This document shows, piece by piece, positions 23,598 to 30,952 of a DNA stretch of 32,376 bases. The DNA lies in contig CAZIOQ010000006.1 of the NCBI GenBank assembly GCA_964540975.1, positions 1 to 32,376 on the forward strand, read 5' to 3'. The position numbers were made by a program, and so were the translations under genes. The notes beneath the pieces were generated by a model. That model had not been told where the DNA came from and did not search any database. It worked only from the letters and a program-made list of their open reading frames with translations. The stretch comes from CAZIOQ01 sp964540975. GTDB taxonomy: Bacteria; Patescibacteriota; Microgenomatia; UBA12405; UBA6130. The stretch's first letter is position 1, and the number at the start of each line of letters is the position of its first letter.

Positions 23598-24329
23598 AAG
23601 AGGCAAGAATCTTCGTCTTCGGCAATCTGCTTAAGCCTCGTTAAATTTTCGGCGCATCTTGCCCTTCCCAAAACAAATTTGGGAATCGAGTGGTGAGCTG
23701 TTACGCTTTCTTTAAAGGATGGCTGCCTCTAAGCCAACCTCCCACCTGTCTTGGGCAAAACACTACCTTTCCCACTGAGCAGATTTTAGAGGCCTTAGAC
23801 AGAAGTCTGGGATGTTTCCCTCTTGTCCAACCAGCTTAGCCCGGCTGGGCTGACTGCTTTATCAAACTTACCTGGTATTTGGAGTTTGATTGGATAGAGG
23901 ATCTTGCGATCCTTTACCCATTCAGTGCTCTACCACCAGGAAGGTTAAGATAAAACGCTATACCTAAATATATTTCAGGGAGAACCAGCTATCTCCGGGT
24001 TCGATTGGCATATTACCCCTAACCCCAGGTCATCCGATGGGGTTGCAGCCCCAACCGGTACGGGCCTCCTTCTGATTTTTATCAGAATTCACCCTGCCCA
24101 AGGTTAGCTCACCCGGTTTCGGGTCTTCCGTCAGCTGCTCAGGCCTTATTCAGACCCCGCCGAAAAAATTTCGGCATCGGTTTCCCTCTGCCTCCCCCCG
24201 CACCTTTGTCGTCGAAGCACATCGGTCATCCAAACCCTTCCAAACGCTTCGCCCCACAAAGGTGCGGGGTTAGACTCGCAACTGACGAAAACTCGCCGGC
24301 TCATTCTTCAATAGGCACGGTATCACACC

Positions 24330-24480
24330 TCGCTTCGCTCGGTGCTCAAATTCAAAATGCAAAATTCAAAATTTAATCTGTCCGCGACGCGTCTATATAA
24401 ATTATTGCCGAGCAATACCATAATTTTGATTTTTGATATTTAATCTTTGATTTAAGCATCGAGTGAAACGAGATGCTCTA
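24330..24480 (-). repeat. Helix 25 expansion in 23S: long palindrome
   Basis: About 150 nt replacing the short helix 25 of E. coli. It has GC-rich hairpins at both ends (AGCATC/GATGCT and around CACCGAGCGAAGCGAGGTG) and an AT-rich centre with arms 24348-24374 and ~24422-24453. The left arm matches 24 of 27 bases of the trxB-end repeat at 13571-13597. Confidence 0.7.
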
Positions 24481-24540
24481 CCTGCTTGTTAGCAAGCGGT
24501 TTTAAGTTCTATTTCACTCCCCTTCCGGGGTTCTTTTCAT

Positions 24541-24573
<33 letters not shown>

Positions 24574-25129
24574 GCAAGAGTATTTAGCCTTTCCCGATGG
24601 TCCGGGAAGATTCCCACGGGGTTACACGTGGCCCGCGGTACTCAGGAATTCCGTGCTTGTCTACTAAGATTTTGCCTACGAGGCTTTCACTCTCTTTGGC
24701 CGCCCATTCCATGGCGTTCTGCTACCCTTTCGACAAGGGTGATACGGAATCCTCCAACCTCCAGCTGTTTCCAAAGAAACGGCTAGGTTTGGGCCTAACC
24801 GCTTTCGCTCACCGCTACTTACGGCATCACTACGTTGTCAAGCAACGTTTTTCGTTTTCTCCTCCTCTGGGTACTAAGATGTTTCAGTTCCCCAGGTTCC
24901 CTCACCGCGTTTAGACGCAGTGTATCCCGATTCAACATCGGGATGGGTTTCCCCATTCGGAAACCGCCGGATCAAAGGTTGCAGACACCTTCCCGACGAG
25001 TATCGCCGTCTGCCGCGTCCTTCTTCGGCTCTTGCCGCCAAGATATCCACCACTTGCTTCAGTAAAAACAAAGCTTAAATTTACCGCCTTGTTTCTGAAT
25101 TAAACTCCCAACTTTTTTTCAAAGTGCAG

Positions 25130-25203
25130 TGGAGCTGGGCGGGGTCGAACCGCCGACCTTCCCGCTGCAAACGGGGTGCTCTTGCCAGCTGAGCTACAGC
25201 CCC
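25130..25203 (-). tRNA. tRNA-Ala (anticodon TGC)
   Basis: 74 nt with acceptor stem GGGGCTG/CAGCTCC, D-arm AGCTCAGCTGGCAAGAGC, anticodon loop TTTGCAG, and T-arm GGCGGTTCGACCCCGCC. The 3' CCA is not encoded (ACTG follows the stem). It lies ~50 nt upstream of the 23S gene, the usual spacer tRNA, though no 16S is present. It also carries the G3-U70 pair that marks alanine tRNAs. Confidence 0.96.
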
Positions 25204-25209
25204 TTGATT

Positions 25210-25235
25210 AAAAAAACCGGGACCTTTGTCCCGGC
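25210..25235 (-). terminator. Intrinsic terminator in the rRNA leader, before tRNA-Ala
   Basis: On the minus strand GCCGGGAC-AAAG-GTCCCGG is followed by seven T. The stem has seven GC-rich pairs. It lies between the rRNA promoter and the tRNA, so it would stop transcription of the operon unless overridden. Confidence 0.7.
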
Positions 25236-25304
25236 TTTAACCTCTGAAACACCCCTTCTGTCTAAACAAGAATTGCCTGAATGAGTCTATTAAAAGTCAT
25301 TAAT

Positions 25305-25314
25305 GGGACAAAGG
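25305..25314 (-). promoter_or_regulatory. Putative antiterminator strand in the rRNA leader
   Basis: CCTTTGTCCC on the minus strand is perfectly complementary over 10 nt to GGGACAAAGG of the terminator (25232-25223), covering part of its 5' arm and its loop. Pairing here would prevent the terminator hairpin. Weak boxA-like sequence TGACTTTTAATA lies just downstream (25299-25288). Confidence 0.45.
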
Positions 25315-25338
25315 CAAAGTTATTCTAACTGTGCTTTA

Positions 25339-25367
25339 ATTATATCGAGAGTCCAAGGGGTTGTCAA
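25339..25367 (-). promoter_or_regulatory. Consensus promoter of the tRNA-Ala-23S-5S operon
   Basis: TTGACA (25367-25362), 17-nt spacer, TATAAT (25344-25339), a perfect sigma-70 consensus, on the minus strand. The predicted start near 25332 gives a ~130-nt leader to the tRNA. It is the strongest promoter seen in the window. Confidence 0.85.
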
Positions 25368-25529
25368 TAAGCCATTTCAGGTAAAATACCCAAGCGCATC
25401 AATCCGCTTTCTTACAAAAAATTTTAAACGAAAACAAAGTTAAGTTTTTCTCTTTTTTTCGTCCATTTCCCAAGCGATTGGCGTAACAACACCAAGATGG
25501 ATGCTTCATTAACAACCAGTATTTGGTGG

Positions 25530-25535
25530 TAAAAT
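25530..25535 (+). promoter_or_regulatory. -10 box of the decayed membrane protein gene
   Basis: TAAAAT, 7 nt before the ATG at 25543; no good -35. Leaderless-type arrangement like other genes in this window. Confidence 0.4.
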
Positions 25536-25542
25536 AGTCTTG

Positions 25543-26151
25543 ATGAATAAATTTTTAAAACAAAAACTTCTTATCGGCTTGCTTTTTTTCTTAATTAGTC
25601 TAGTTATTCTTTTTTTAAATTATTATCCCCACTACTATGGGTTAAGAAAAACACCCTCAGGTTCTTTCTATTCCGGACAAGCTTCTTGGTTTGACCCGTG
25701 GGACATTAATAATTATTTTGCCATAATCAGACGAGCCCAAGAAAAAAGAAGCTTACTGCTTGAAAATTTCAATACCAGTCAGCCGACTAAGCCAACCCTA
25801 ATTTATCCCTTCTATACTATTGCCGGTAATCTTTTCCCCAATATTAATTATATTATTTTGTTTCATGTTTTAACTATTGTTTGTGGATTTTTATTAATCC
25901 TAGCTATTTTTTACTCCTCCTTTCTTCTCCTGAAAAACACCGCCTATTCACTAGTCTCCCTTCTGTTTATTTCCTTGGGCGGAGGCTTTGGTTGGCTTTT
26001 TTCCTCGTCCGGGCAATCCGCCGATATTTATATCCCCGGACTCACTTTTTTATTTCCTTCCAAAAACCCCACCAAGCAATCGCCACCATTCTTTCCATTT
26101 TTTCTCTTGTTTTTTATTTTCTGGCGATCCAAAAGAAAAACTACTTTTTAA
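25543..26151 (+). pseudogene. Polytopic membrane protein (GT-C-like), N-terminal part of a frameshifted gene
   Basis: From the ATG at 25543 (the TTG just before it is not preferred) 202 codons are open. An N-terminal helix (~8-28) is followed by the extracytoplasmic segment 'WFDPWDINNYFAIIRRAQ', 'TLIYPFYTIAGNLF', then two helices and a 'LGGGFGWL' turn, features resembling polytopic sugar-transfer proteins of the GT-C type. Up to about residue 175 the protein looks natural; after 'FLFPSKNP' the reading turns into Pro/Phe-rich nonsense. The sensible continuation ('HQAIATILSIFSLVFYFLAIQKKNYF') lies in another frame until ~26200. The A5C4 run near 26063-26072 is the likely first slip. The GT-C call is by analogy only. 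Confidence 0.65.
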
Positions 26152-27079
26152 ACCTAATCTCTCTTTTTTGCTTTTATTACTCATTCCTTTTTCTCCTTAT
26201 TATCCTTTAGTCTATTTTCTAATTTGCGGCTTGTTTGTTTTGATTTACTTTGACAAAACCCGACTCTATCCCCTTTCTTTCCTCGGATTAAATTTGATAA
26301 TTTTTCTCCCCATTGGGATTTTGTATCTCTCCCATTTCGCCTCCTCAGGATATTCCGTTCTTACTAGCTATCAACCCCAACCGCTTTCACTTTCTTCGCT
26401 TGCCTTAGGCTACGGCTTGTTTCTGCCGATTTTTATCTATCAACTCTTCCACTTAACCCCGAAGGATAAAACAATGGTTTTTTTAAATATCTGGTTTCTT
26501 GCCTCCTTTTTGCTCTCTTGCTTCCCTATTGGATTCGGCAGACTTTTTTTAAATGGACTTCTTTTTCCTCTGGTTTTAATCAATCTTCTTTCTTATAAAG
26601 ACGTTGCTCTAAAGTTTCAAACAAGCTCCTGGTTAATAATTTTAATTTTAGCAATTGCTTCTCCCTTATCTTCAATTCATATTTTCACTGCTAGGATAAA
26701 TGAAACAAAGAAACAAAATCCTTGGTATTATTTGCCTTTGGAGATAAAAGCTGGTTTTGAGTTTTTGGAAAAAGAAAAAAACAGCAATGGCGTTTTGGCT
26801 TTACCTTTGCTCTCAAGCTATATTCCTGCCTGGACAGGTAAAAACGTCTATTGCGGCCATAAGGATCAGACTCCGAATTTTGAGGAAAAATTAGCCAAAA
26901 TCATCAATTTTTACTCAGGAAAATTCTCTTTAAAAGAAGGAGAAAGGTTTTTGAAAGATAATAAGATAGATTTTGTCGCCTATTCTCAAGAAGAAAAACA
27001 ACTGGGCGTTCTCAACTATCCTTTTTTAAAAAGTAGTTACAAAAACGAAAAAATTGAAATTCTCAAAAAAAGATCATAA
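25988..27079 (+). pseudogene. Polytopic membrane protein (GT-C-like), C-terminal part of the frameshifted gene
   Basis: Open over 363 codons, but the first ~50 are out of frame with the upstream part and read as Pro/His/Phe-rich nonsense. From ~26150 ('PYYPLVYFLICGLFVLIYFDK') a natural protein follows with about six membrane helices and a soluble C-terminal domain ('IKAGFEFLEKEKNSNGVLALP', 'YCGHKDQTPNFEEKLAKIINF', 'LKDNKIDFVAYSQEEK') of the kind found at the end of such membrane transferases. Together with the upstream part and a middle piece in a third frame (26065-26200) it would make one protein of ~510 residues needing two frame changes. Sequencing error in homopolymers or true decay cannot be told apart by eye. 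Confidence 0.65.
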
Positions 27080-27178
27080 CGAACTTGCGAGTGGGTCGTT
27101 CTTGCACCTGTTTTATAAAAAATGAAACCTTCCCCAGCGCGGCCGCTGGCTAGTATCCCCCAGACAAAAACACTGCTT

Positions 27179-27187
27179 TGATATAAT
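27179..27187 (+). promoter_or_regulatory. Extended -10 promoter of the SPFH remnant
   Basis: TGATATAAT, matching TGnTATAAT, 12 nt before the ATG at 27200. No -35 is needed for such promoters. The gap 27080-27178 holds only a short GC-rich hairpin (27134-27149) without a T-tract. Confidence 0.5.
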
Positions 27188-27199
27188 ATTAGTTTAAAT

Positions 27200-27440
27200 A
27201 TGGAATTTCTTTTTGCCACCCCAGGACTAATAATCTTACTTCTTGTCCTTATTTTTGTCTTCAATAAAACAAGTTAATCGGTATGAACGAGGGGTGCGCT
27301 TCCGCTTTGGTAAATTTCGCGATGAGATGTTGCCTGGATGGCGGATTGTATAAGTTACACGCATTTTAAGCATTCCTCCTTTCTTGGTAAGATAATCCGT
27401 GGCTGATTTTAAACCGATTTCATCCACTCGCTTAACTTAA
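27200..27440 (+). pseudogene. Remnant of an SPFH/stomatin-like gene
   Basis: The ATG at 27200 opens 25 codons: MEFLFATPGLIILLLVLI and a short end, an N-terminal membrane helix. In the +1 frame from about 27258 the sequence reads SSIKQVNRYERGV, RFRFGKFRDEMLPGWRIV, which closely follows the start of stomatin/prohibitin-like SPFH proteins (YERxVxFRxGRF...PGW/L). A TAA ends this at 27351-27353, and further traces (VTRILSIPPFLV) follow in the same frame before more stops. No further SPFH sequence is seen, so the gene is both frameshifted and truncated. It keeps an intact extended -10 promoter. The 42-45 codon frame on the opposite strand (27236-27373), though preceded by AAAGGAGG, is antisense to this remnant. 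Confidence 0.6.
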
Positions 27441-27493
27441 CCTCTAAAATGTATTGTAACTTGTTCATAAGATGAAAAAATTTTAAATTAAGG

Positions 27494-27499
27494 TATAAT
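27494..27499 (+). promoter_or_regulatory. -10 box of the yidC operon
   Basis: TATAAT, 28 nt before the yidC ATG; a start near 27506 leaves a ~22-nt leader with a GAGG Shine-Dalgarno core 8 nt before the ATG. No clear -35. 27441-27493 shows nothing else. Confidence 0.5.
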
Positions 27500-27527
27500 T
27501 AAACAATCAAAAAAATGAGGTTTAAGA

Positions 27528-28310
27528 ATGATTAAACTTTTGTGGCATTTAATTTTATATCAACCTTTGGCCAATGGCTTAATCGGCCTTTATCTTTTGT
27601 TTGGTAATCTGGGAATAGCCATCATTGGTTTAACCATCATTCTTCGTCTCCTTCTCTTCCCTCTCAGTCTTCCCTCAATGAAAGCAGCCAGCAAAATGAA
27701 ATCCATCGCCCCAAAATTGGCAAAATTAAAAAAACGTTATCAAGGCAACCCTCAAGGTTTAGCTAAAGCCCAAATGGAACTCTATCGCCAAGAAGGAATA
27801 AATCCTGCCAGTGGTTGTCTGCCCCAAATTCTCCAGGTTTTGATTTTATTTGCTCTTTATCAGGTTTTCCAGCAGGTTTTAGGCGCTTCTGATCACCAAG
27901 CAATTGAAAAAATAAACCAAATCCTTTATCCTTTTCTCCAACTTGATCCCGAAACCACTTTTAATCTTAGTTTTCTCTATCTTGATTTAAATCAGCCTGA
28001 TGTGATTAAAATTAGTAATTTACCGCTTTTGCCAGGGCCAATTTTACTCGCTGCAACCATAGTCCAGTTTATCTCTTCAAAAATAATGATGCCCGAAGTC
28101 AAACAAAAAGAAAAAATCAGTCAAAAAACTCCTCCTGTCGCTGATGATTTAGCGACAATGATGCAAAAACAATCTTTGTATCTTTTTCCTTTGATGACTT
28201 TGTTTATCGGCTTTCGTTTTCCTTCTGGCTTAGTTCTTTATTGGTTTGTTTTTTCTTTTTTTAATTTAGTCCAACAATTATTGGTTAATCAACAAATTGG
28301 CAAAACTTGA
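27528..28310 (+). CDS. yidC: YidC/Oxa1 membrane protein insertase
   Basis: 260 residues, the short form without the large periplasmic domain of Gram-negative YidC. The first core helix contains 'LTIILRLLLFPLSLPSM', with the conserved Arg (~40) of the hydrophilic groove, then the cytosolic helical hairpin 'KLAKLKKRYQGNPQGLAKAQ' and 'GINPASGCLPQILQVLILFALYQVF', and last two helices with 'LMTLFIGFRFPSGLVLYWFVFSFFNLVQQ'. It inserts small membrane proteins, alone or with SecYEG. It is followed directly by khpB, the classical order yidC-jag, but the usual rnpA and rpmH in front are absent; that position holds the SPFH remnant. Confidence 0.95.
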   Translation: MIKLLWHLILYQPLANGLIGLYLLFGNLGIAIIGLTIILRLLLFPLSLPSMKAASKMKSIAPKLAKLKKRYQGNPQGLAKAQMELYRQEGINPASGCLPQILQVLILFALYQVFQQVLGASDHQAIEKINQILYPFLQLDPETTFNLSFLYLDLNQPDVIKISNLPLLPGPILLAATIVQFISSKIMMPEVKQKEKISQKTPPVADDLATMMQKQSLYLFPLMTLFIGFRFPSGLVLYWFVFSFFNLVQQLLVNQQIGKT

Positions 28311-28325
28311 TTGAAAATTAAGTTA

Positions 28326-28790
28326 ATGAATTCTAAAAATATTCTTGAATTTTTGGCAAAAGAGACCAAAAAATTGTTAGTCCTTCTTGATCAACCTTCA
28401 ACGGTCAAAATCGGTCAAGAAAAAGAGGTTTTTAAAATTCATCTCCAAACAGATCAGCCAGGGGTTTTGATTGGTTTTAAAGGCAAGACCCTAAATGCCT
28501 TACAAACTGTTTTGGGGCTGGCAGTTTTAAAAAGATTCGGGCCAGAAATCAAAATTTTGGTTGATGTTAATGATTATCGCCAAACCCAAGAAGAAAAACT
28601 TAAAAATCTAGCTCTTGAGGCAGCGGCCAGGGCAAAATCAGAAAAAAAATCAATTGCTTTACCACCAATGTCTGCTTTTGAACGAAGATTAATTCATCTT
28701 TTTCTTGCCGCTGATCCTGAAATCGAAACTGTCTCTGAAGATAAAGGCAACCAAAGACACGTGATCGTCAAACTTAAAAACCAAATTTAA
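28326..28790 (+). CDS. khpB: Jag/KhpB RNA-binding protein (KH and R3H domains)
   Basis: 154 residues from the ATG at 28326; a TTG at 28311, one base after the yidC stop, is an alternative. The KH domain has 'GVLIGFKGKTLNALQTVLGL' (GxxG motif), and the R3H domain 'LPPMSAFERRLIHLFLAADPEIETVSED' followed by 'RHVIVKL'. KhpB binds RNA with its partner KhpA and influences cell division and envelope genes in Gram-positive bacteria. The N-terminal Jag-N domain of longer homologues is reduced to ~40 residues here. Its stop is 1 nt before the yvcK ATG, so all three genes are probably one operon. Confidence 0.93.
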   Translation: MNSKNILEFLAKETKKLLVLLDQPSTVKIGQEKEVFKIHLQTDQPGVLIGFKGKTLNALQTVLGLAVLKRFGPEIKILVDVNDYRQTQEEKLKNLALEAAARAKSEKKSIALPPMSAFERRLIHLFLAADPEIETVSEDKGNQRHVIVKLKNQI

Positions 28791-28791
28791 G

Positions 28792-29769
28792 ATGAACAAA
28801 GTAGTTGTTATTGGCGGCGGTAGTGGGGCTTACACCGTATTAAGCGGACTTAAGTCTCTTCCCCAGATCAAATTAACGGCGATTGTTTCTATTGCTGACT
28901 CCGGTGGCAGTTCTGGCCAATTAAGAGACGAATTTGGCATTTTACCACCAGGAGACATTAGGCAAGCAATCTTAGCCCTGGCCGACCCGCCAATTGACTA
29001 TCTTGTTTTAAGGCAACTCTTTAATTTTAGATTCAGCAATGGCAGAGGATTAGATGGTCATTCTTTTGGCAATTTGATGTTTACTGCCCTAAAAGAAATT
29101 TTAGGCTCAGAAATCAAAGCGATTGGTGCCTTATCAAGAATGCTTCGTTTAAAAGGCAAAGTGCTGCCGATTTCTTTGGAAAAAACTCATTTGTGTGCTA
29201 GGCTGGAAGACGGAACAATTATTCGGGGGGAAAGCAATATTGATATTAGACTGATCAAGCCAGAATTAAAAATTTTGGATATTTTTCTTGATCCGTCAGC
29301 AAAGATTTATCACCGCGCTAAAAGAGCAATTTTAAAAGCTAATTGGCTCATTCTCGGCCCCGGCGATCTTTATACCAGCATCTTGCCCAATTTGATCGTC
29401 AAAGGCACCAACCAAGCTTTGGCCAAATCAAAAGCAAAAATAATTTATATCTGCAACCTAATGACTAAATATGGAGAAACAACTGGTTTTAGGGCTCAAG
29501 ATTTTGTCAATGAAATTATCAATTATCTAGGACCGGCCAAAAAGAATCTTGGTTATATCTTAATCAATAGCGACACCAAAATTCCTAACGAGATTGCTTC
29601 AAGATATCAAAAAGAGCGATCTTTTCCGGTCAAAATTGATCCCCAAAAAAAATTTCCTCCGAAAACAAAAATTATTAAAACGTCTTTAGCCGCCGCTGGT
29701 CAACTTTGGCGCCATGACCCAGAGAAGTTAAAAAAAACAATGGCAAAAATCATTTTTCATCAGCGTTAA
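28792..29769 (+). CDS. yvcK: YvcK/CofD-like protein (gluconeogenesis factor family)
   Basis: 325 residues. The N-terminal nucleotide-binding motif is 'VVVIGGGSGAYTVLSGLK', followed by 'VSIADSGGSSGQLRDEFGILPPGDIRQ', both diagnostic of YvcK, and 'DGHSFGNLMFTAL' and 'WLILGPGDLYTSILPNLIV' later. YvcK binds UDP-sugars in Gram-positive bacteria and adjusts carbon flow to the cell wall. In many Gram-positive genomes it is paired with rapZ and whiA, not seen here; instead it ends the yidC-khpB operon. Its TAA overlaps by four bases the stop of the convergent radical SAM gene. Confidence 0.92.
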   Translation: MNKVVVIGGGSGAYTVLSGLKSLPQIKLTAIVSIADSGGSSGQLRDEFGILPPGDIRQAILALADPPIDYLVLRQLFNFRFSNGRGLDGHSFGNLMFTALKEILGSEIKAIGALSRMLRLKGKVLPISLEKTHLCARLEDGTIIRGESNIDIRLIKPELKILDIFLDPSAKIYHRAKRAILKANWLILGPGDLYTSILPNLIVKGTNQALAKSKAKIIYICNLMTKYGETTGFRAQDFVNEIINYLGPAKKNLGYILINSDTKIPNEIASRYQKERSFPVKIDPQKKFPPKTKIIKTSLAAAGQLWRHDPEKLKKTMAKIIFHQR

Positions 29770-30812
29770 GACCAAACTCCGGCAATCTTTGCCTGACAAT
29801 ATTGACATTTCCCTTCTTTGATTCCCACCACATTGGCAACAAAAAATTCATTTCTTGAAATCAAGAGCTTGCCGCAAGAAGGGCAAAAAGTGGCTGAATG
29901 TTGGGGATCAAAAACATTACCGGTATAAACATATTTTAAACCAGCTTTTTTGCCAATTTGCCAAGCCTGTTTAAGTTTTGCCAACCCGGTTGGTTTTTTG
30001 TCAAGCATTTTAAAGTCCGGATGAAAAGCAGTTGTATGCCAAGGAATGTCTTGAGAAATTCCGGCGATGAACTTGGCAATTTGTTCTAATTCAAAAACAC
30101 TGTCGTTTAGACCAGGAATAACCAGGGTAGTTAACTCAATCCAAACTCCGGCCTGAAAATATCTTTTAATATTTTCCAAAACCGGCTCGATTTTGGCATG
30201 ACAAATTTTTTGATAAAAATCCGGCTTAAAGCTTTTTAAATCAATATTCGCCGCATCAAGATAATCTTTGGCCAATTCAAATGACTCTTTTGACTCAAAT
30301 CCATTAGTGACAAAAACATTTTTTAAACCCGCTTTTTTTGCTTCGGCCATTGTTGCTAAGGCATATTCAATAAATACCGCCGGTTCGTTATAGGTATAAG
30401 CGATTGAAAGACAATTTAAATCTTGAGCTAATTTTACGATCTGCTTCGGTGAAATATTTTCTGAATATTGAGAAATTAGCCTTAGCACCTCTTTTCTTGT
30501 TTTCCTTTTTGGAGACTGCGATTGAAACCAGTTTTGACAAAAATCACAGGCAAAATTACAACCTAAGGTACCAAAAGAAAGTGCTTTGCTCCCTGGTAAA
30601 AAATGGTAAAGAGGTTTTTTCTCCACTGGGTCAGGATGTAAACCAACTGCTTGATTCTCAACCATTAGATTTAATTTGCCGTTTAAATTTTCTCTCACTC
30701 CGCAAATGCCTATTTTTCCGGGAGGAATTCGGCAATACCAATGACAAGCCAAACATTGAATCCAATTGTGATCAAGTTTTTTAAAAAGTTTTTCTTTAAT
30801 CATTATCATCAT
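29766..30812 (-). CDS. AmmeMemoRadiSam system radical SAM enzyme (AmrS-like)
   Basis: 348 residues. An N-terminal Cys-rich segment 'CLACHWYCRIPPGKIGICGVRENL' (~18-42), 'DPVEKKPLYHFLPGSKALSFGT', and the radical SAM motif 'CNFACDFCQNW' (~103-113; CxxxCxxC), then 'YTYNEPAVFIEYALATM', and a C-terminal zinc-ribbon-like part with 'FCPSCGKLL' and 'CQYCQAKIAG'. This is the pattern of the radical SAM partner of the AMMECR1/MEMO1 set. The two partners are not in the window, so it is an orphan here or they are elsewhere. The substrate is unknown. Several ATG codons (30812, 30809, 30803) are possible starts with no clear ribosome binding site. Its stop overlaps the yvcK stop. Confidence 0.9.
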   Translation of the reverse strand: MMIMIKEKLFKKLDHNWIQCLACHWYCRIPPGKIGICGVRENLNGKLNLMVENQAVGLHPDPVEKKPLYHFLPGSKALSFGTLGCNFACDFCQNWFQSQSPKRKTRKEVLRLISQYSENISPKQIVKLAQDLNCLSIAYTYNEPAVFIEYALATMAEAKKAGLKNVFVTNGFESKESFELAKDYLDAANIDLKSFKPDFYQKICHAKIEPVLENIKRYFQAGVWIELTTLVIPGLNDSVFELEQIAKFIAGISQDIPWHTTAFHPDFKMLDKKPTGLAKLKQAWQIGKKAGLKYVYTGNVFDPQHSATFCPSCGKLLISRNEFFVANVVGIKEGKCQYCQAKIAGVWS

Positions 30813-30926
30813 CAGTTTAACTTAAAATTTTGTTGCTAATCAAGTAAACAAAAATTAATCAGGATTGTCCCAAAACAATCTCAGCAAAAGAAAAAACGCC
30901 AATTAGTCTGGAAAAATTGCCAAAGA

Positions 30927-30945
30927 CCCTAAAGCAATTTTAGGG
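30927..30945 (-). terminator. Weak hairpin after the protease gene
   Basis: CCCTAAA/TTTAGGG (7 bp, loop of 5), 7 nt downstream of the protease stop on the minus strand, followed by a mixed TCTTTGGCAATTTTT. Only a partial T-tract, so a weak or Rho-assisted terminator. Confidence 0.35.
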
Positions 30946-30952
30946 AGCAAAT

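Noticed and set aside
25262..25300. 12-residue leader peptide frame in the rRNA leader
   Set aside because: No Shine-Dalgarno sequence, no run of regulatory codons, and a frame this short is expected by chance; the RNA pairing is the stronger signal.
27134..27149. GC-rich hairpin CCAGCG/CGCTGG upstream of the SPFH remnant
   Set aside because: Six pairs but no T-tract on either strand; could be chance or part of decayed sequence.
27236..27427. Minus-strand frame of 42-63 codons preceded by AAAGGAGG
   Set aside because: It is antisense to the SPFH remnant, whose peptide explains the sequence; no family is recognisable and the best ATG with the right spacing lies well inside. The ribosome-site match is probably chance.
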